A stretch of 64,000 bases of DNA from Bacteroidota bacterium (GCA_023415495.1 JAEZKK010000011.1:124001-188000), one strand, 5' to 3'; counted from the first letter of the stretch, positions 7,719-16,523 are shown. Notes: generated from the sequence alone by a model not told the origin. Made by a program: numbers and translations.

Positions 7719-10022
7719 AGAAACTAATTTAAGTCCAACAAATATTGTTCTTGGTTGCATAGGTCCATATATATATCCTGCATCTCTATTTACTCCCTTA
7801 TCAAAATCGCTTTGGTAGGAATTAAAGATATTCTTTACCCCTGCGTTTAATTGTAAACCAAGGGAATTAGATAATTTAAAATTATAATTAGCAGTTAGGT
7901 TTAGATCGAAGAAATCAGGTGTTCTCTCTAATTTATCTTGTGCTATATATCCAGCATAGTGTGGTACAAGCATTTCGCCTGTATAGGTTCCTGTTAAAGA
8001 TAGATTTAATGGTTTTATTGGCTGAGTGCTTATTGATAGGAAACCATAACTATCTGGGGTCCTCATCATTTTCTTTGTTCCTTCTACGCTTGGGTCTTCT
8101 GACCAATATTCTGTTTCTTTATATTCATTGTTTTGAAGTGTGTAGCCAAGGGTTAGGACATAATTTGTCTTATATGCTAATTTAGCTGTAATACTTCCTC
8201 CCATTATCCTTGCTCCTGATGCATTATATCTTTCTTTTATTACTGCATTATTAGTAGAATCATATCCCAAGTCTCTTAATGCAAATGCATTTGCTAAGTC
8301 GGTATAGAATCCTTCAACTAATATATTGGTTTGTATGTTATCACTTAATTGCTTATATATATCTGTAGATAGGCTAAAGCTATTTGATACTTCTTGTTCT
8401 AAATCTTTGTTTAAGGTTAAAAGTACTGCCTCTCCTCCTACTTGGAGTACATGGAGGTCTTCATCATATGCTTGTGGGGCTCTATATCCATTTGCATAGG
8501 ATGCTCTTAATTGAAATTCATCGCTTGGCTTAAATAGGAAGTTTGCTCTTGGACTTAGGATAAGGTTATCAATTAGGTTATTCTTCTCTAATCGTCCTCC
8601 TATTAGGAAACTATATAAACTTGCCTTCCATTCACTTTGAAAGAAGGTTCCCATTATATTTGTCTTTTGGTCAATATGTCTATTATATCCTATCATCTCA
8701 TCTTTTAAACGGTTGGAATTATACTCTAATCCATAGGTTAAGGTAGCTCTTGTAAATAATAGTTTCTCTATTTCATTATTTGCCTGAACTCCCAAAAGAT
8801 AAGTTAAATCATTACTCTTTCCAAAGGCATTTGGGTCTTGATGGGTTCCAAAATAAGAATCTCTATCTACATACTGTCCAGAGGCATAAGCACTCACTCT
8901 GTTCATTCCATCCATTGATGTATAATCGTAGGTTACTCCTCCACTATGGATTTTATGTTCTGTCATCTCTGTTATATCTGCAAGATGAACTGGCTGCTCA
9001 AACTTATTTCCTCCTCTTCTTGTTTCTTGTGTAGCATGGTATTCCATTGTTAGCTTTTGAGAGGGAGTGAATTTATGATAAACCTTTGTACCAAATGAAA
9101 ATGCATCCATTTTACCTATTTCTGAATATCCATCGTTATTGGCATCATAAGGGTTTTTCTTTCGAAAGGTTTGGTAAAACGAAACTCCTGAATTTCTTGT
9201 AGAATTGATTAAGGCTCCATTCATATTGAAATTATTTGCAATCGAATTCATCCCTACTAACTGTAAATCATTGGCTATTGAGAATGAGGGACGGGTTGCT
9301 TCCTTGGTTATAATATTAATTGTTCCGGCTATTGCGTTTGAGCCATAGAGGGCAGAGCCTCCTCCTTTTACAACCTCAACTCTTTCTATCATATTTACTG
9401 GTATTTGTTCAAGACCATAAACGCTTCCCAAAGCTGATAATACAGGTCTAGAATCAATTAACATTTGAGTGTATGGTCCTTCTAATCCATTTAATCTTAC
9501 TTGTGGTACTCCACAGTTTTGACAATTATAATCAACTCTAATCCCTGTTTGAAGCCCTAAGGCTTGAGAAAGGTCTTGGGCATTATTGGCTTCAAAGTCT
9601 TTGTTGGAAAGAACATTTACTATAACTGGAGCATCCTTCCTTAAAACCTCATTACGATTAGCTGATACTACAATCTCATCGAAGATAATCTTTGATTCTT
9701 CAAGTTCAAAATGTGCGTGTGTGGATTTCTTTTCCTGAACTATAATTTCTATTTCCTTAGTCTTATATCCTAAGGAACTTGCTCTTAAAGTATACTTCCC
9801 CGGCTTTAGAGTCCTAATTACAAAATCTCCAGCATCATTTGTTGTTGTTCCTATATTGGTATTCACTACTCCTATATTTACATAGGGTATGGGTTTCTTG
9901 GTTTTGGAATCAACCACATGACCTTCAACAGCAGCAATCTCATTATCGCTCTTGTCCTCTACTGCCATTAGGTTTAATCCAATCAAGCTTATTAATAGGG
10001 TTAAATAGAATTTAGTTCTCAT
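7713..10022 (-). CDS. TonB-dependent outer-membrane receptor with CarboxypepD-like N-domain
   Basis: 769 residues. Signal peptide (about 1-20), a carboxypeptidase-regulatory-like domain (about 30-110), a plug domain with the motif IERVEVVKGGGSALYGSNAIAG, and a 22-strand-type barrel ending GLKLVSL. The plug carries an unusual CQNCG cysteine pair just before VRLNGLEGPYTQMLIDSRP. It takes up a scarce ligand with TonB energy; the colicin/FepA-like type suggests a metal chelate, haem or cobalamin, but the ligand is not readable. No SusD partner is adjacent, so it is not a glycan SusC. Its 3' end overlaps oxyR on the other strand. Confidence 0.92.
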   Translation of the reverse strand: MRTKFYLTLLISLIGLNLMAVEDKSDNEIAAVEGHVVDSKTKKPIPYVNIGVVNTNIGTTTNDAGDFVIRTLKPGKYTLRASSLGYKTKEIEIIVQEKKSTHAHFELEESKIIFDEIVVSANRNEVLRKDAPVIVNVLSNKDFEANNAQDLSQALGLQTGIRVDYNCQNCGVPQVRLNGLEGPYTQMLIDSRPVLSALGSVYGLEQIPVNMIERVEVVKGGGSALYGSNAIAGTINIITKEATRPSFSIANDLQLVGMNSIANNFNMNGALINSTRNSGVSFYQTFRKKNPYDANNDGYSEIGKMDAFSFGTKVYHKFTPSQKLTMEYHATQETRRGGNKFEQPVHLADITEMTEHKIHSGGVTYDYTSMDGMNRVSAYASGQYVDRDSYFGTHQDPNAFGKSNDLTYLLGVQANNEIEKLLFTRATLTYGLEYNSNRLKDEMIGYNRHIDQKTNIMGTFFQSEWKASLYSFLIGGRLEKNNLIDNLILSPRANFLFKPSDEFQLRASYANGYRAPQAYDEDLHVLQVGGEAVLLTLNKDLEQEVSNSFSLSTDIYKQLSDNIQTNILVEGFYTDLANAFALRDLGYDSTNNAVIKERYNASGARIMGGSITAKLAYKTNYVLTLGYTLQNNEYKETEYWSEDPSVEGTKKMMRTPDSYGFLSISTQPIKPLNLSLTGTYTGEMLVPHYAGYIAQDKLERTPDFFDLNLTANYNFKLSNSLGLQLNAGVKNIFNSYQSDFDKGVNRDAGYIYGPMQPRTIFVGLKLVSL

Positions 10023-10060
10023 ATTATTATTTTTATTGGTTTCATTCTTCTTTCATTTTG

Positions 10061-10068
10061 CAAAATTA
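10061..10068 (-). promoter_or_regulatory. -7 element for the TonB receptor
   Basis: Minus-strand TAATTTTG, an exact match, 38 bp upstream of the ATG at 10022. Confidence 0.55.
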
Positions 10069-10090
10069 CTTCTAAGCATAATTATTCCAA

Positions 10091-10108
10091 ATCCCCTAAT
10101 CAAGGGAT
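10091..10108. promoter_or_regulatory. Possible operator upstream of the TonB receptor promoter
   Basis: A short dyad ATCCC...GGGAT within ATCCCCTAATCAAGGGAT lies directly upstream of the -7 element. A metal or ligand repressor site is one reading. Only 5 bp of each arm pair perfectly, so this is weak. Confidence 0.25.
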
Positions 10109-10149
10109 ATTTTATTTTCTCTATACCATAAAATAATGAATTTCTATAA

Positions 10150-10776
10150 TTATATAGGGATACTCTTAAACTGAAAGCCTCTTTTGGAATAAAAAAATAG
10201 AGTATTACTAAGGGAATAAATCATATTATCCCTTGCCTTAATATTATCATGAAAGAGTATTATATCGTTATCTGTTACGCTTTTTCTAATATTATCCCAT
10301 ACCTTTTCTTTCGAAAGTTTGCCACTATAGTCATAAGAAAGAACTGACCAAAGTATTAATCTATATTTCTTTCTAAGTTCCCTTGCTTGGAAAAAACCTA
10401 TCCTTCCATAGGGAGGGCGAAAGAGATTTGAATTTACTAATTGATTAGCTCTTTCAATATCCTCAAAATACTCATTATTTGGAGTTTCCCATCCTTTGAT
10501 ATGATGATATGTATGGTTACCCAAACGGTGCCCTCTATCGATAATAGATTGAAATACTTCTGGATGTTTTTTTATATTATCAGCAACACAAAAGAAAGTC
10601 GCCTTAGCATTATACTTATCTAAAATATCTAAAACCTCAGGAGTTACTTCAGGAATAGGTCCATCATCGAAAGTCAGATAAAGAGTTTTGTTTTCTCCTT
10701 TTATTTTAAATTCAAAATAGTATAATAAGTATTGGATTAGTTTTGGAATCTTAGTTATCACCATCTTTTCTTTCAA
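10150..10776 (-). CDS. Polysaccharide deacetylase (NodB homology domain)
   Basis: 208 residues. All NodB motifs are visible: TFDDGP (motif 1), HTYHH (motif 2, metal ligands), RPPYG (motif 3), WSVLSYDYSG (motif 4) and DIILFHD (motif 5). The family removes N-acetyl groups from peptidoglycan, chitin-type or surface glycans. There is no clear signal peptide; a hydrophobic stretch at about 10-22 could be a weak anchor. The start overlaps the end of recX by 26 bp, so the two are translationally linked; an in-frame ATG at residue 5 is an alternative start. Confidence 0.93.
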   Translation of the reverse strand: MKEKMVITKIPKLIQYLLYYFEFKIKGENKTLYLTFDDGPIPEVTPEVLDILDKYNAKATFFCVADNIKKHPEVFQSIIDRGHRLGNHTYHHIKGWETPNNEYFEDIERANQLVNSNLFRPPYGRIGFFQARELRKKYRLILWSVLSYDYSGKLSKEKVWDNIRKSVTDNDIILFHDNIKARDNMIYSLSNTLFFYSKRGFQFKSIPI

Positions 10777-11227
10777 TAACTTGTTTTATAATATCGTACT
10801 CATATCCTTTCCCCATTAGGAAATTTATTGTTTTTTGCTTTTTAACTTCTGGGTTTCTATCTTTTAGCTCCAAGTATTTTCTCTCGTATAGTCTTTGACA
10901 TATATTCAAATACTCTTTTTCTTCTATCTCATCCAATCCTGTAATTATACATTGATTTGATATCCCCTTATATTTTAAACTATATGATATTTTCTTCTTC
11001 CCCCAATGGTTTTGATGGAACTTACTAATAGCATATAGTTTAGAAAACCTTGTCTCACTTATATAATTCTCAACAATTAGTTCAGAAATCACCTCATCTG
11101 CTTCTTCTTGGTTCAAGCCCCAATCAATAAGCTTATTAAACACTTCACTCTGGCACCTTTCAGCAATAGAACAGTATTCCTTTGCTAATTCCATACCCTG
11201 TTTAATTGTATAAGCTTTCTTTTTCAT
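10751..11227 (-). CDS. recX: RecX-like regulatory protein
   Basis: 158 residues, close to the family norm. Three-helix repeats can be followed: YCSIAERCQSEVFNKLIDWGLNQEEADEVISELI, then RFSKLYAISKFHQNHWGKKKISYSLKYKGIS, then a C-terminal repeat. RecX binds and inhibits RecA filaments. recA is not in the window. The gene is upstream of, and overlaps, the deacetylase gene; a -7 element sits 26 bp before its start. Confidence 0.85.
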   Translation of the reverse strand: MKKKAYTIKQGMELAKEYCSIAERCQSEVFNKLIDWGLNQEEADEVISELIVENYISETRFSKLYAISKFHQNHWGKKKISYSLKYKGISNQCIITGLDEIEEKEYLNICQRLYERKYLELKDRNPEVKKQKTINFLMGKGYEYDIIKQVIERKDGDN

Positions 11228-11252
11228 TGATTAAATCTCACAAAACAATTTG

Positions 11253-11260
11253 CAAATGTA
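11253..11260 (-). promoter_or_regulatory. -7 element for recX
   Basis: Minus-strand TACATTTG (TAnnTTTG), 26 bp upstream of the recX ATG. Confidence 0.55.
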
Positions 11261-11271
11261 AGAAAATGAAG

Positions 11272-11279
11272 TAATTTTG
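11272..11279 (+). promoter_or_regulatory. -7 element for the serpin-like lipoprotein
   Basis: TAATTTTG, an exact match, 22 bp before the ATG at 11301. Confidence 0.6.
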
Positions 11280-11300
11280 CAAAACAAAAAATAAAGTATT

Positions 11301-12311
11301 ATGAAATCTATTATATTTCAATTTCTTATTGCACTGATTATATCAAGCTTTTTTATTGGATGTGGGAAAAAATCAGAAAATTTAGAATATGGTGTCTCTA
11401 TTAAAGCACCTAAACTAAATAATTCGGACTCTCTTTCCCTCAGTAAAGAATCTTTGAATGTTTTAAGGATTTCTAATAATATGAATTTTATCCTCAAAAA
11501 CTCATTGATTCAAAATATTGACGATACATTAAATTACTCTTTCTCCAGTCTGGGGTTTATTGATAATATAAGCAGTTTAGAAAAGAGCTTTGCCGATAAT
11601 TTTCTCTTTAAGTATGAGATTGATAATTTCGAAGATTTTAATTCGGAAATAAATAATATTAAGGGGTTTATATCTAATAAAGATTCTCTAATAATACTTG
11701 AATCACAAGTAATAGAATCCCAGAATAATAAAAAAACAGAGATTAAACAAGGTATTGCTTTTCCTATCTTCGATGAAAATATTCTTAGACCTAAACAAAA
11801 AAAGTTCACTTCAATAAGAAACGAAATTCTTAGAAAGGAATTCTTTATCTTTAAGAAATCATTGGAGATTTATAATAGTCAGGACTTATCTGCAATAGAG
11901 GTTCCTATTGGGAATAATAATTACTCTTTATTATTTATTCAACCCAAAAATATTGATATAATTGAATACACTAAGAAATTTAATGAAGAGGAATATCTAT
12001 TAATTATCAATAATCTAAAAAAGGAAATTATTAGTTTTAGCTTCCCAGATATAAGTCATAACTACAAATTAAACCTCCCTTTACCAAACCTAATCAACGA
12101 TTCCCTCAGTCCAATCAAAATAACATTAAATTCAAGTCTTAAGATAATTAAACCCACAAGGGCAGAGATTAAAAACCGAATCTCATCGATAGAAAACAAT
12201 CTTCCGACATCCACAAAAACAGAAATATATAATTTCAATTCCCCATTTCTATATATTATAAGAAGCAAAAACTCCAACGGAATCCTCTATTTCGGACTTT
12301 TCTTGGAATAA
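11301..12311 (+). CDS. Divergent serpin-like lipoprotein
   Basis: 336 residues with lipobox FFIGC (C21). The order of blocks resembles a degenerate serpin: a helical start (LNVLRISNNMNFILKNSL), a mid block ILRPKQKKFTSIRNEILRKEF, the strand-rich SAIEVPIGNNNYSLLFIQP that corresponds to the serpin 'SMVILLP' region, EIISFSFPDISHNYKLNL matching the 'V.lPKF' block, and the C-terminal FNSPFLYIIRSKNSNGILYFG, very like the serpin 'F.ADHPFLF.IR...G.ILF.G' signature. The conserved alanine-rich reactive-loop hinge is not recognisable, so inhibition is doubtful. The serpin assignment is inferred by eye; a plain unknown lipoprotein is the alternative. Confidence 0.6.
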   Translation: MKSIIFQFLIALIISSFFIGCGKKSENLEYGVSIKAPKLNNSDSLSLSKESLNVLRISNNMNFILKNSLIQNIDDTLNYSFSSLGFIDNISSLEKSFADNFLFKYEIDNFEDFNSEINNIKGFISNKDSLIILESQVIESQNNKKTEIKQGIAFPIFDENILRPKQKKFTSIRNEILRKEFFIFKKSLEIYNSQDLSAIEVPIGNNNYSLLFIQPKNIDIIEYTKKFNEEEYLLIINNLKKEIISFSFPDISHNYKLNLPLPNLINDSLSPIKITLNSSLKIIKPTRAEIKNRISSIENNLPTSTKTEIYNFNSPFLYIIRSKNSNGILYFGLFLE

Positions 12312-12461
12312 ATATAGAAATTAAAGAAACAATTTGCTTCCATTTTACTCTCTTTTGATTATAATCCTTTTTAATTCTCATTATTTGATTATGGAGTAAG
12401 CTTAATCTTATTTCTTGGGTAGAAAGACTAAGTTATTGGCTTATACTGACTTTATTCTACC

Positions 12462-12530
12462 AATTCAAGAATGCCATTGTTGAGCTCCAAGAATGGCATT
12501 GTTGAGCTTCAAGAATGGCATTCTTGAATT
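12462..12530. repeat. Palindrome array, 3 x 22 bp, core AATGGCATT
   Basis: Units start at 12466, 12488 and 12510 (period 22). Each holds CAAGAATGsCATT; the first is in the inverted sense (GCC core), the next two have GGC. The arms AATTCAAGAATGCCATT (12462-12478) and its exact complement (12514-12530) make the whole array a 17-bp-stemmed hairpin. It lies between the convergent serpin-like and rlmN genes. Confidence 0.9.
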
Positions 12531-12615
12531 AAAAGGATTTGATTAATCTACCCTAATAATCAAATTAATCTACCCGTAGAATCAAATTAATCCAAGCTTG
12601 GGATTAAAAGGATTT
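12531..12615. repeat. AATCAAATTAATC array flanked by 13-bp direct repeats
   Basis: Directly after the palindrome array: TTTGATTAATCTACCC, then AATCAAATTAATCTACCC (about 12558) and AATCAAATTAATCC (about 12580), 22 bp apart. The segment is bracketed by ATTAAAAGGATTT at 12528-12540 and 12603-12615, with a CCAAGCTTGG palindrome between. The 324-bp gap 12312-12635 holds no gene; 12312-12461 shows only scattered TTTGATTAT pieces. Confidence 0.75.
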
Positions 12616-12635
12616 TGCTTTGGTAGCTATATTTA

Positions 12636-13658
12636 TTACTCTTGGGATTGAATGTTTTTGGTTGAGAGAAGACCACAGGCAGCAAGAATATCTTCTCCTT
12701 TGGAGGTTCTTATTGTGGTAATTATCCCCTTGGAATTTAATGCATCGCGAAAGTCTTCCATGGTTTTATCATCTGCACTTATAAAAGGCGTCCCTTCTAT
12801 GGTATGAAATCTAATAAGGTTTACCCTCGATTTTATTTCTCTTAGCAAACGTGATATCTCTCTTATATGTGATGGACTATCATTTAAACCCTTCCAAAGA
12901 ATATACTCAAAACTTACCCTTCTTTGTCCAGACCAATCATAAGAACTTAATAAAGAGATAATATCCTCAATATTATTTGAATTTTCAATAGGCATAATCT
13001 CTGCTCTTTCGCTATGGAAAGGGCTGTGAAGACTAATTGCCAAATGAGCTTGAGTGTCTTGGAGGAAGGATTTAATTCCACTAATTACGCCTGATGTTGA
13101 AACTGTAATTCTTCTTGGACTAAGAGCTAAACCCCATTTACTTGTAAGTATATTAATCGAACCAAGCACATTATCGTAATTATCAAAGGGTTCTCCCATT
13201 CCCATATAAACAATATTAGTAAGAGAGTTAAGTTCTGGAAGAGTTAGGATTTGGTTTAGAATCTCTGCCTTAGTTAGATTGCGATTAAAGCCCTGATGTC
13301 CTGTTGCACAAAACTTACAATTCATTTTACAACCTGCCTGAGTAGAAACACAAAGAGTAACCCTATCGTTATCAGGTATCATCACTGTTTCAATAAAGGC
13401 ATTATTTCCATAATCGTAAAGATATTTCTTAGTTCCATCCTTGGAAATATCTACCTTGATAAAAGGTATTTTCTCTATTTTATAATTCTCCGAAAGTCTC
13501 TCTCTTGCCTCTAAAGAAATATTGGTCATTAGATTTATATCATCTATTTTCTTATTATAAATCCAGTCAGCAATCTGATTCCCAACAAAGGGTTTAAGCC
13601 CTATTGACTTAGCAATAGCCTTTAACTCCTCTAAGTTCATTCCTATTAAATTATTCAT
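12636..13658 (-). CDS. rlmN: Dual-specificity 23S rRNA/tRNA m2A methyltransferase RlmN
   Basis: 340 residues. Radical SAM enzyme that methylates C2 of A2503 in 23S rRNA and A37 of some tRNAs. The iron-sulfur cysteines are C110, C114 and C117 in CKMNCKFCATG, GMGEPFDNYDNVL is the SAM-binding loop, and the C-terminal methyl-carrier cysteine is C328 in AACGLLS. The helical N-terminal domain (1-90) is intact. Its start overlaps the end of the YhcC-type gene by 8 bp, so it is the last gene of a three-gene minus-strand operon. Confidence 0.97.
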   Translation of the reverse strand: MNNLIGMNLEELKAIAKSIGLKPFVGNQIADWIYNKKIDDINLMTNISLEARERLSENYKIEKIPFIKVDISKDGTKKYLYDYGNNAFIETVMIPDNDRVTLCVSTQAGCKMNCKFCATGHQGFNRNLTKAEILNQILTLPELNSLTNIVYMGMGEPFDNYDNVLGSINILTSKWGLALSPRRITVSTSGVISGIKSFLQDTQAHLAISLHSPFHSERAEIMPIENSNNIEDIISLLSSYDWSGQRRVSFEYILWKGLNDSPSHIREISRLLREIKSRVNLIRFHTIEGTPFISADDKTMEDFRDALNSKGIITTIRTSKGEDILAACGLLSTKNIQSQE

Positions 13659-14601
13659 ATAACCTCCCCTGATAAGTATTTCTTTCTTTCATTCTTTTTT
13701 CAATTATCGAAACCACTTCCTCGTTTCTAATATTTCCCCAACCTTCATTTGCTCTAAAGCGAGGAGGAACCTCTCCTGCAAAACGTTCAATAACAATATT
13801 TGGATTTAATCTCTCCATAAAATCTATTATAAACTCTTTGTACTCTTCAAATTCAAAGAGTTTATAATCTTGAGGATTTCTTAAATAATCCTCTTCCATC
13901 TTGGTGTTTTTAAATATCTGCAATTGATGAAACTTAAGAGATGTAAGTCCTAAAGGGGAAAGTATTTCTGCTTCCTTTATCATTTCTTCTCTCTCTTCGC
14001 CTGGAAGTCCAAATATTAGATGTCCTCCTGTTTTTATTCCTCTTTTAACCGACTCATTTATTGCCCAAAGAGTTTGAGAAAAACTATGTCCACGATTTAT
14101 CCTTTCCAAGGTCTTATCATAGCAAGACTCAATACCATACTCAAGAATGATATAGTGTTTTGAAGAAAGTTCAGCAATATAGTCAAGTATTTCATCGCTT
14201 ACGCAATCAGGTCTTGTTCCAATTACCAATCCAATTACTCTTTCATCTCTTAAAGCCTGAGAATACAACTCCTTAAGCTTTTCTAATGGAGCATAGGTAT
14301 TGGAATAGGGTTGGAAATAAGCAAGGTAATGCCCTGCTTTTTTATATCTGTTTTGGTGGAACTCTATCCCTTCTTCTATTTGCTGAGAAATGGATTTCAC
14401 CTTATCGCAATAAGAAGGATTGAAAGCATTATTATCACAGAAACTACAACCTCCACGACTTATTGTTCCATCACGATTAGGGCAGGTGAATCCAGCGTCT
14501 ATCGAAAGCTTTTGAACTCTTTGACCAAAGGTCTTTTTAAAATAGTTTGAATAAGAATTATAAGGGCGTTTATCTCCCCAGGGATATTGTGTATCTTCCA
14601 T
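13651..14601 (-). CDS. TIGR01212/YhcC-family radical SAM protein
   Basis: 316 residues from the chosen ATG. Radical SAM cysteines C40, C52 and C55 (GFTCPNRDG...GGCSFCDNN) have the long first spacing typical of the YhcC/TIGR01212 family, followed by YFQPYSNTYAPLEKLKELY and GTRPDCVSDEILDY. The function of this family is not established. A longer reading to 14643 exists, but the first 14 residues would overlap the preceding gene; MEDTQYPWGDKRPYN, 5 bp after the preceding stop, matches family N-termini and is preferred. rlmN follows with an 8-bp overlap. Confidence 0.9.
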   Translation of the reverse strand: MEDTQYPWGDKRPYNSYSNYFKKTFGQRVQKLSIDAGFTCPNRDGTISRGGCSFCDNNAFNPSYCDKVKSISQQIEEGIEFHQNRYKKAGHYLAYFQPYSNTYAPLEKLKELYSQALRDERVIGLVIGTRPDCVSDEILDYIAELSSKHYIILEYGIESCYDKTLERINRGHSFSQTLWAINESVKRGIKTGGHLIFGLPGEEREEMIKEAEILSPLGLTSLKFHQLQIFKNTKMEEDYLRNPQDYKLFEFEEYKEFIIDFMERLNPNIVIERFAGEVPPRFRANEGWGNIRNEEVVSIIEKRMKERNTYQGRLYE

Positions 14602-14606
14602 TTTTT

Positions 14607-15350
14607 TTATTTGATTTCTTCCTTCTCTTGATTTTCTTCCCACATTAGTAAATCCACAATATGAATTGTTTTAAGAGGAATTTTATACTTATCGATATAG
14701 CTTTGTAAATGCAATAAGCAAGAGAGGTCAGAGCTAACAATATACTCTGCCCCTTCTTCCAAAACAGAGTCTATCTTAGCCTTAGCAAGAGCAATAGAAA
14801 CTGGTTCGTTAAATGTGGAGAATAAACCCCCATAACCACAACAGAAATTATTAGTATTATTAGAGCAAATCTCTATCCCCTTAACATTTTCAAGCAATAG
14901 TTTAATTTCTTCCTGGAGATTATATTCATTAAGTGAGCGACAATTATAATGAATAGAAACCTTATATGGGAAATATGCCCCAAGGTCGAATTTATGTTGG
15001 TAATCAACCAAAAACTCACTTATATCCATAATATTATCACTTACATTCTTATAAAGATTGTGAAGCGATGTATTAAAGAAAAGATTATTCATATCGTTTT
15101 TGATATATCCAATGCAATTGGTCGAACAACCAACGATATAATTATTTAATGAATAACTATTTATAAATTTCTCACCAATTTCTTTTGCCTCATTCCAGTT
15201 CCCATTATCATATAATACTCTTCCACAGCAGGTAGCCTCAGAGATATAATTAACCTTATGTCCCAACCTTTCCAAAAGCTTAATAAGGTTCTTTCCTGTT
15301 TGAGGAGAAAACTGATCGATTGAGCAAGGAATAAAGAGATTTAGATTCAT
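14607..15350 (-). CDS. CCG-domain (Fe-S)-binding protein, LutA/YkgE type
   Basis: 247 residues. Two cysteine-rich CCG domains are visible: ATCCGRVLYDNGNW with its partner cysteine, and CNNTNNFCCGYGGLF with SSDLSCLLHLQ near 220. These bind Fe-S clusters in heterodisulfide-reductase-like and lactate oxidation complexes. LutA normally sits with LutB and LutC; neither is in this window, so the partner must be elsewhere or the role differs. First gene of the operon with the YhcC-type gene and rlmN; a -7 element lies 21 bp upstream. Confidence 0.88.
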   Translation of the reverse strand: MNLNLFIPCSIDQFSPQTGKNLIKLLERLGHKVNYISEATCCGRVLYDNGNWNEAKEIGEKFINSYSLNNYIVGCSTNCIGYIKNDMNNLFFNTSLHNLYKNVSDNIMDISEFLVDYQHKFDLGAYFPYKVSIHYNCRSLNEYNLQEEIKLLLENVKGIEICSNNTNNFCCGYGGLFSTFNEPVSIALAKAKIDSVLEEGAEYIVSSDLSCLLHLQSYIDKYKIPLKTIHIVDLLMWEENQEKEEIK

Positions 15351-15370
15351 ATAGCATTCAAATTATCTTA

Positions 15371-15378
15371 CAAAATTA
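15371..15378 (-). promoter_or_regulatory. -7 element for the lutA-like/yhcC-like/rlmN operon
   Basis: Minus-strand TAATTTTG, an exact match, 21 bp upstream of the ATG at 15350. Confidence 0.55.
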
Positions 15379-15401
15379 CTAATAAAAGGGCTTATAACAA
15401 G

Positions 15402-15418
15402 TATTTTTTGTAATTTCG
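15402..15418 (+). promoter_or_regulatory. Probable -7 region for terC
   Basis: Two overlapping near-matches to TAnnTTTG: TATTTTTTG (one extra T) and TAATTTCG (one mismatch), 25-33 bp before the terC ATG. Confidence 0.4.
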
Positions 15419-15442
15419 CAGGTCAAATCAAACAAAAGTATA

Positions 15443-16510
15443 ATGGACTCTTCACTATTTGAAATTTTATTCTTTGCAGGTTTTACTATTGTTATTTCAC
15501 TTATTTTAATCCTTGACCTTGGGGTTTTCGATAAGGAAGATAAGGAAGTTAGCATGAAAAAAGCAAGTATTAGCACTGCTGCCTGGGTAAGTTTAGCTCT
15601 TTTATTCTTTCTTTTTATCCGTTTCCATGGAGAGAAAATCCATGGGGTCTCAGACTTTCAAGGGCTAAATGAAATTGCTGCAAAATATCATGATGGTGCT
15701 ACTTATCAGGATATGTCTTATGAAGAAGCAGTAGGAAAGTATCGCCATCAAATGAGTTTGGAATATATTACAGGTTATATTATTGAGTATTCCCTTTCGA
15801 TAGATAATATCTTTGTTATTATACTTATATTTTCATCCTTTGCAATTGAAAGAAAGTATTATAAACGGGTATTAATGTGGGGGGTATTAGGAGCTATTGT
15901 TATGAGGTTTATATTTATATTCCTTAGCTCCGCCCTTATTCAGAAATATGGTTGGATACTCTATATCTTTGGCTTTTTCCTTATTTATACAGGGGTAAGC
16001 ATGTTCTTAAACCGGAATAAGAAAGACACTATAAAGACCGAGGACAATAGTATGATAAAGTTTATTTCCAAATTTATTCCTATTTCACATGATGTAAATG
16101 ACCATACTTTCTTTAAGAGAATAGACGGGAAGCTCCATATGACAATACTCTTCGTTTGCCTGCTTGTTGTAGAATTTACCGATTTAATTTTTGCTGTAGA
16201 TTCAATTCCTGCGATATTCTCGGTTACAAAGGACCCCTTTGTAGTATTCTTTTCAAATATATTTGCAATACTTGGGCTTCGTTCTCTATTCTTCTTGGTT
16301 AGCAACGTAATGAATATGTTTAGATACCTCAAAGTTGGGCTTAGCGTATTGCTTACTTTTATTGGCTTAAAGATGATTACTCATCATTGGCTTAAAGAAA
16401 TTGGGTTTGAGACTCATCATTCCCTAATTATAATTATAAGTATAATTGCCATTAGTGTATTAGCCTCTGTTATTATCCCAGAGAAAAAGGATAATGAAAT
16501 TACTAATTAA
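15443..16510 (+). CDS. TerC/Alx-family integral membrane protein
   Basis: 355 residues with about nine hydrophobic segments. Characteristic TerC motifs are SLDNIFVIILIFSSF (written IEYSLSIDNIF here), WGVLGAIVMRFIFIF, and the conserved DLIFAVDSIPAIFSVTKDPFVVFFSNIFA-type segment with acidic residues inside the membrane. Alx/TerC proteins export manganese or load metals onto exported proteins, and some are linked to tellurite resistance; no ter operon genes are adjacent. It is followed by the ArsF/ArsG-type pair 13 bp downstream, so it probably leads a three-gene transcript. Confidence 0.92.
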   Translation: MDSSLFEILFFAGFTIVISLILILDLGVFDKEDKEVSMKKASISTAAWVSLALLFFLFIRFHGEKIHGVSDFQGLNEIAAKYHDGATYQDMSYEEAVGKYRHQMSLEYITGYIIEYSLSIDNIFVIILIFSSFAIERKYYKRVLMWGVLGAIVMRFIFIFLSSALIQKYGWILYIFGFFLIYTGVSMFLNRNKKDTIKTEDNSMIKFISKFIPISHDVNDHTFFKRIDGKLHMTILFVCLLVVEFTDLIFAVDSIPAIFSVTKDPFVVFFSNIFAILGLRSLFFLVSNVMNMFRYLKVGLSVLLTFIGLKMITHHWLKEIGFETHHSLIIIISIIAISVLASVIIPEKKDNEITN

Positions 16511-16523
16511 TAAATATATTATT

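Noticed and set aside
10020..10150. Riboswitch before the TonB receptor
   Set aside because: The leader is too short for a cobalamin riboswitch and shows no conserved core; only a weak dyad is present.
12462..12530. Short arrays read as CRISPR
   Set aside because: Units are 21-23 bp in total with no unique spacers of constant length, the units are palindromic, and no cas gene is in the window.
13651..14643. Longer start for the YhcC-type protein
   Set aside because: It would overlap the LutA-like gene by 37 bp and add a basic stretch not seen in the family; the ATG at 14601 is 5 bp past the previous stop.
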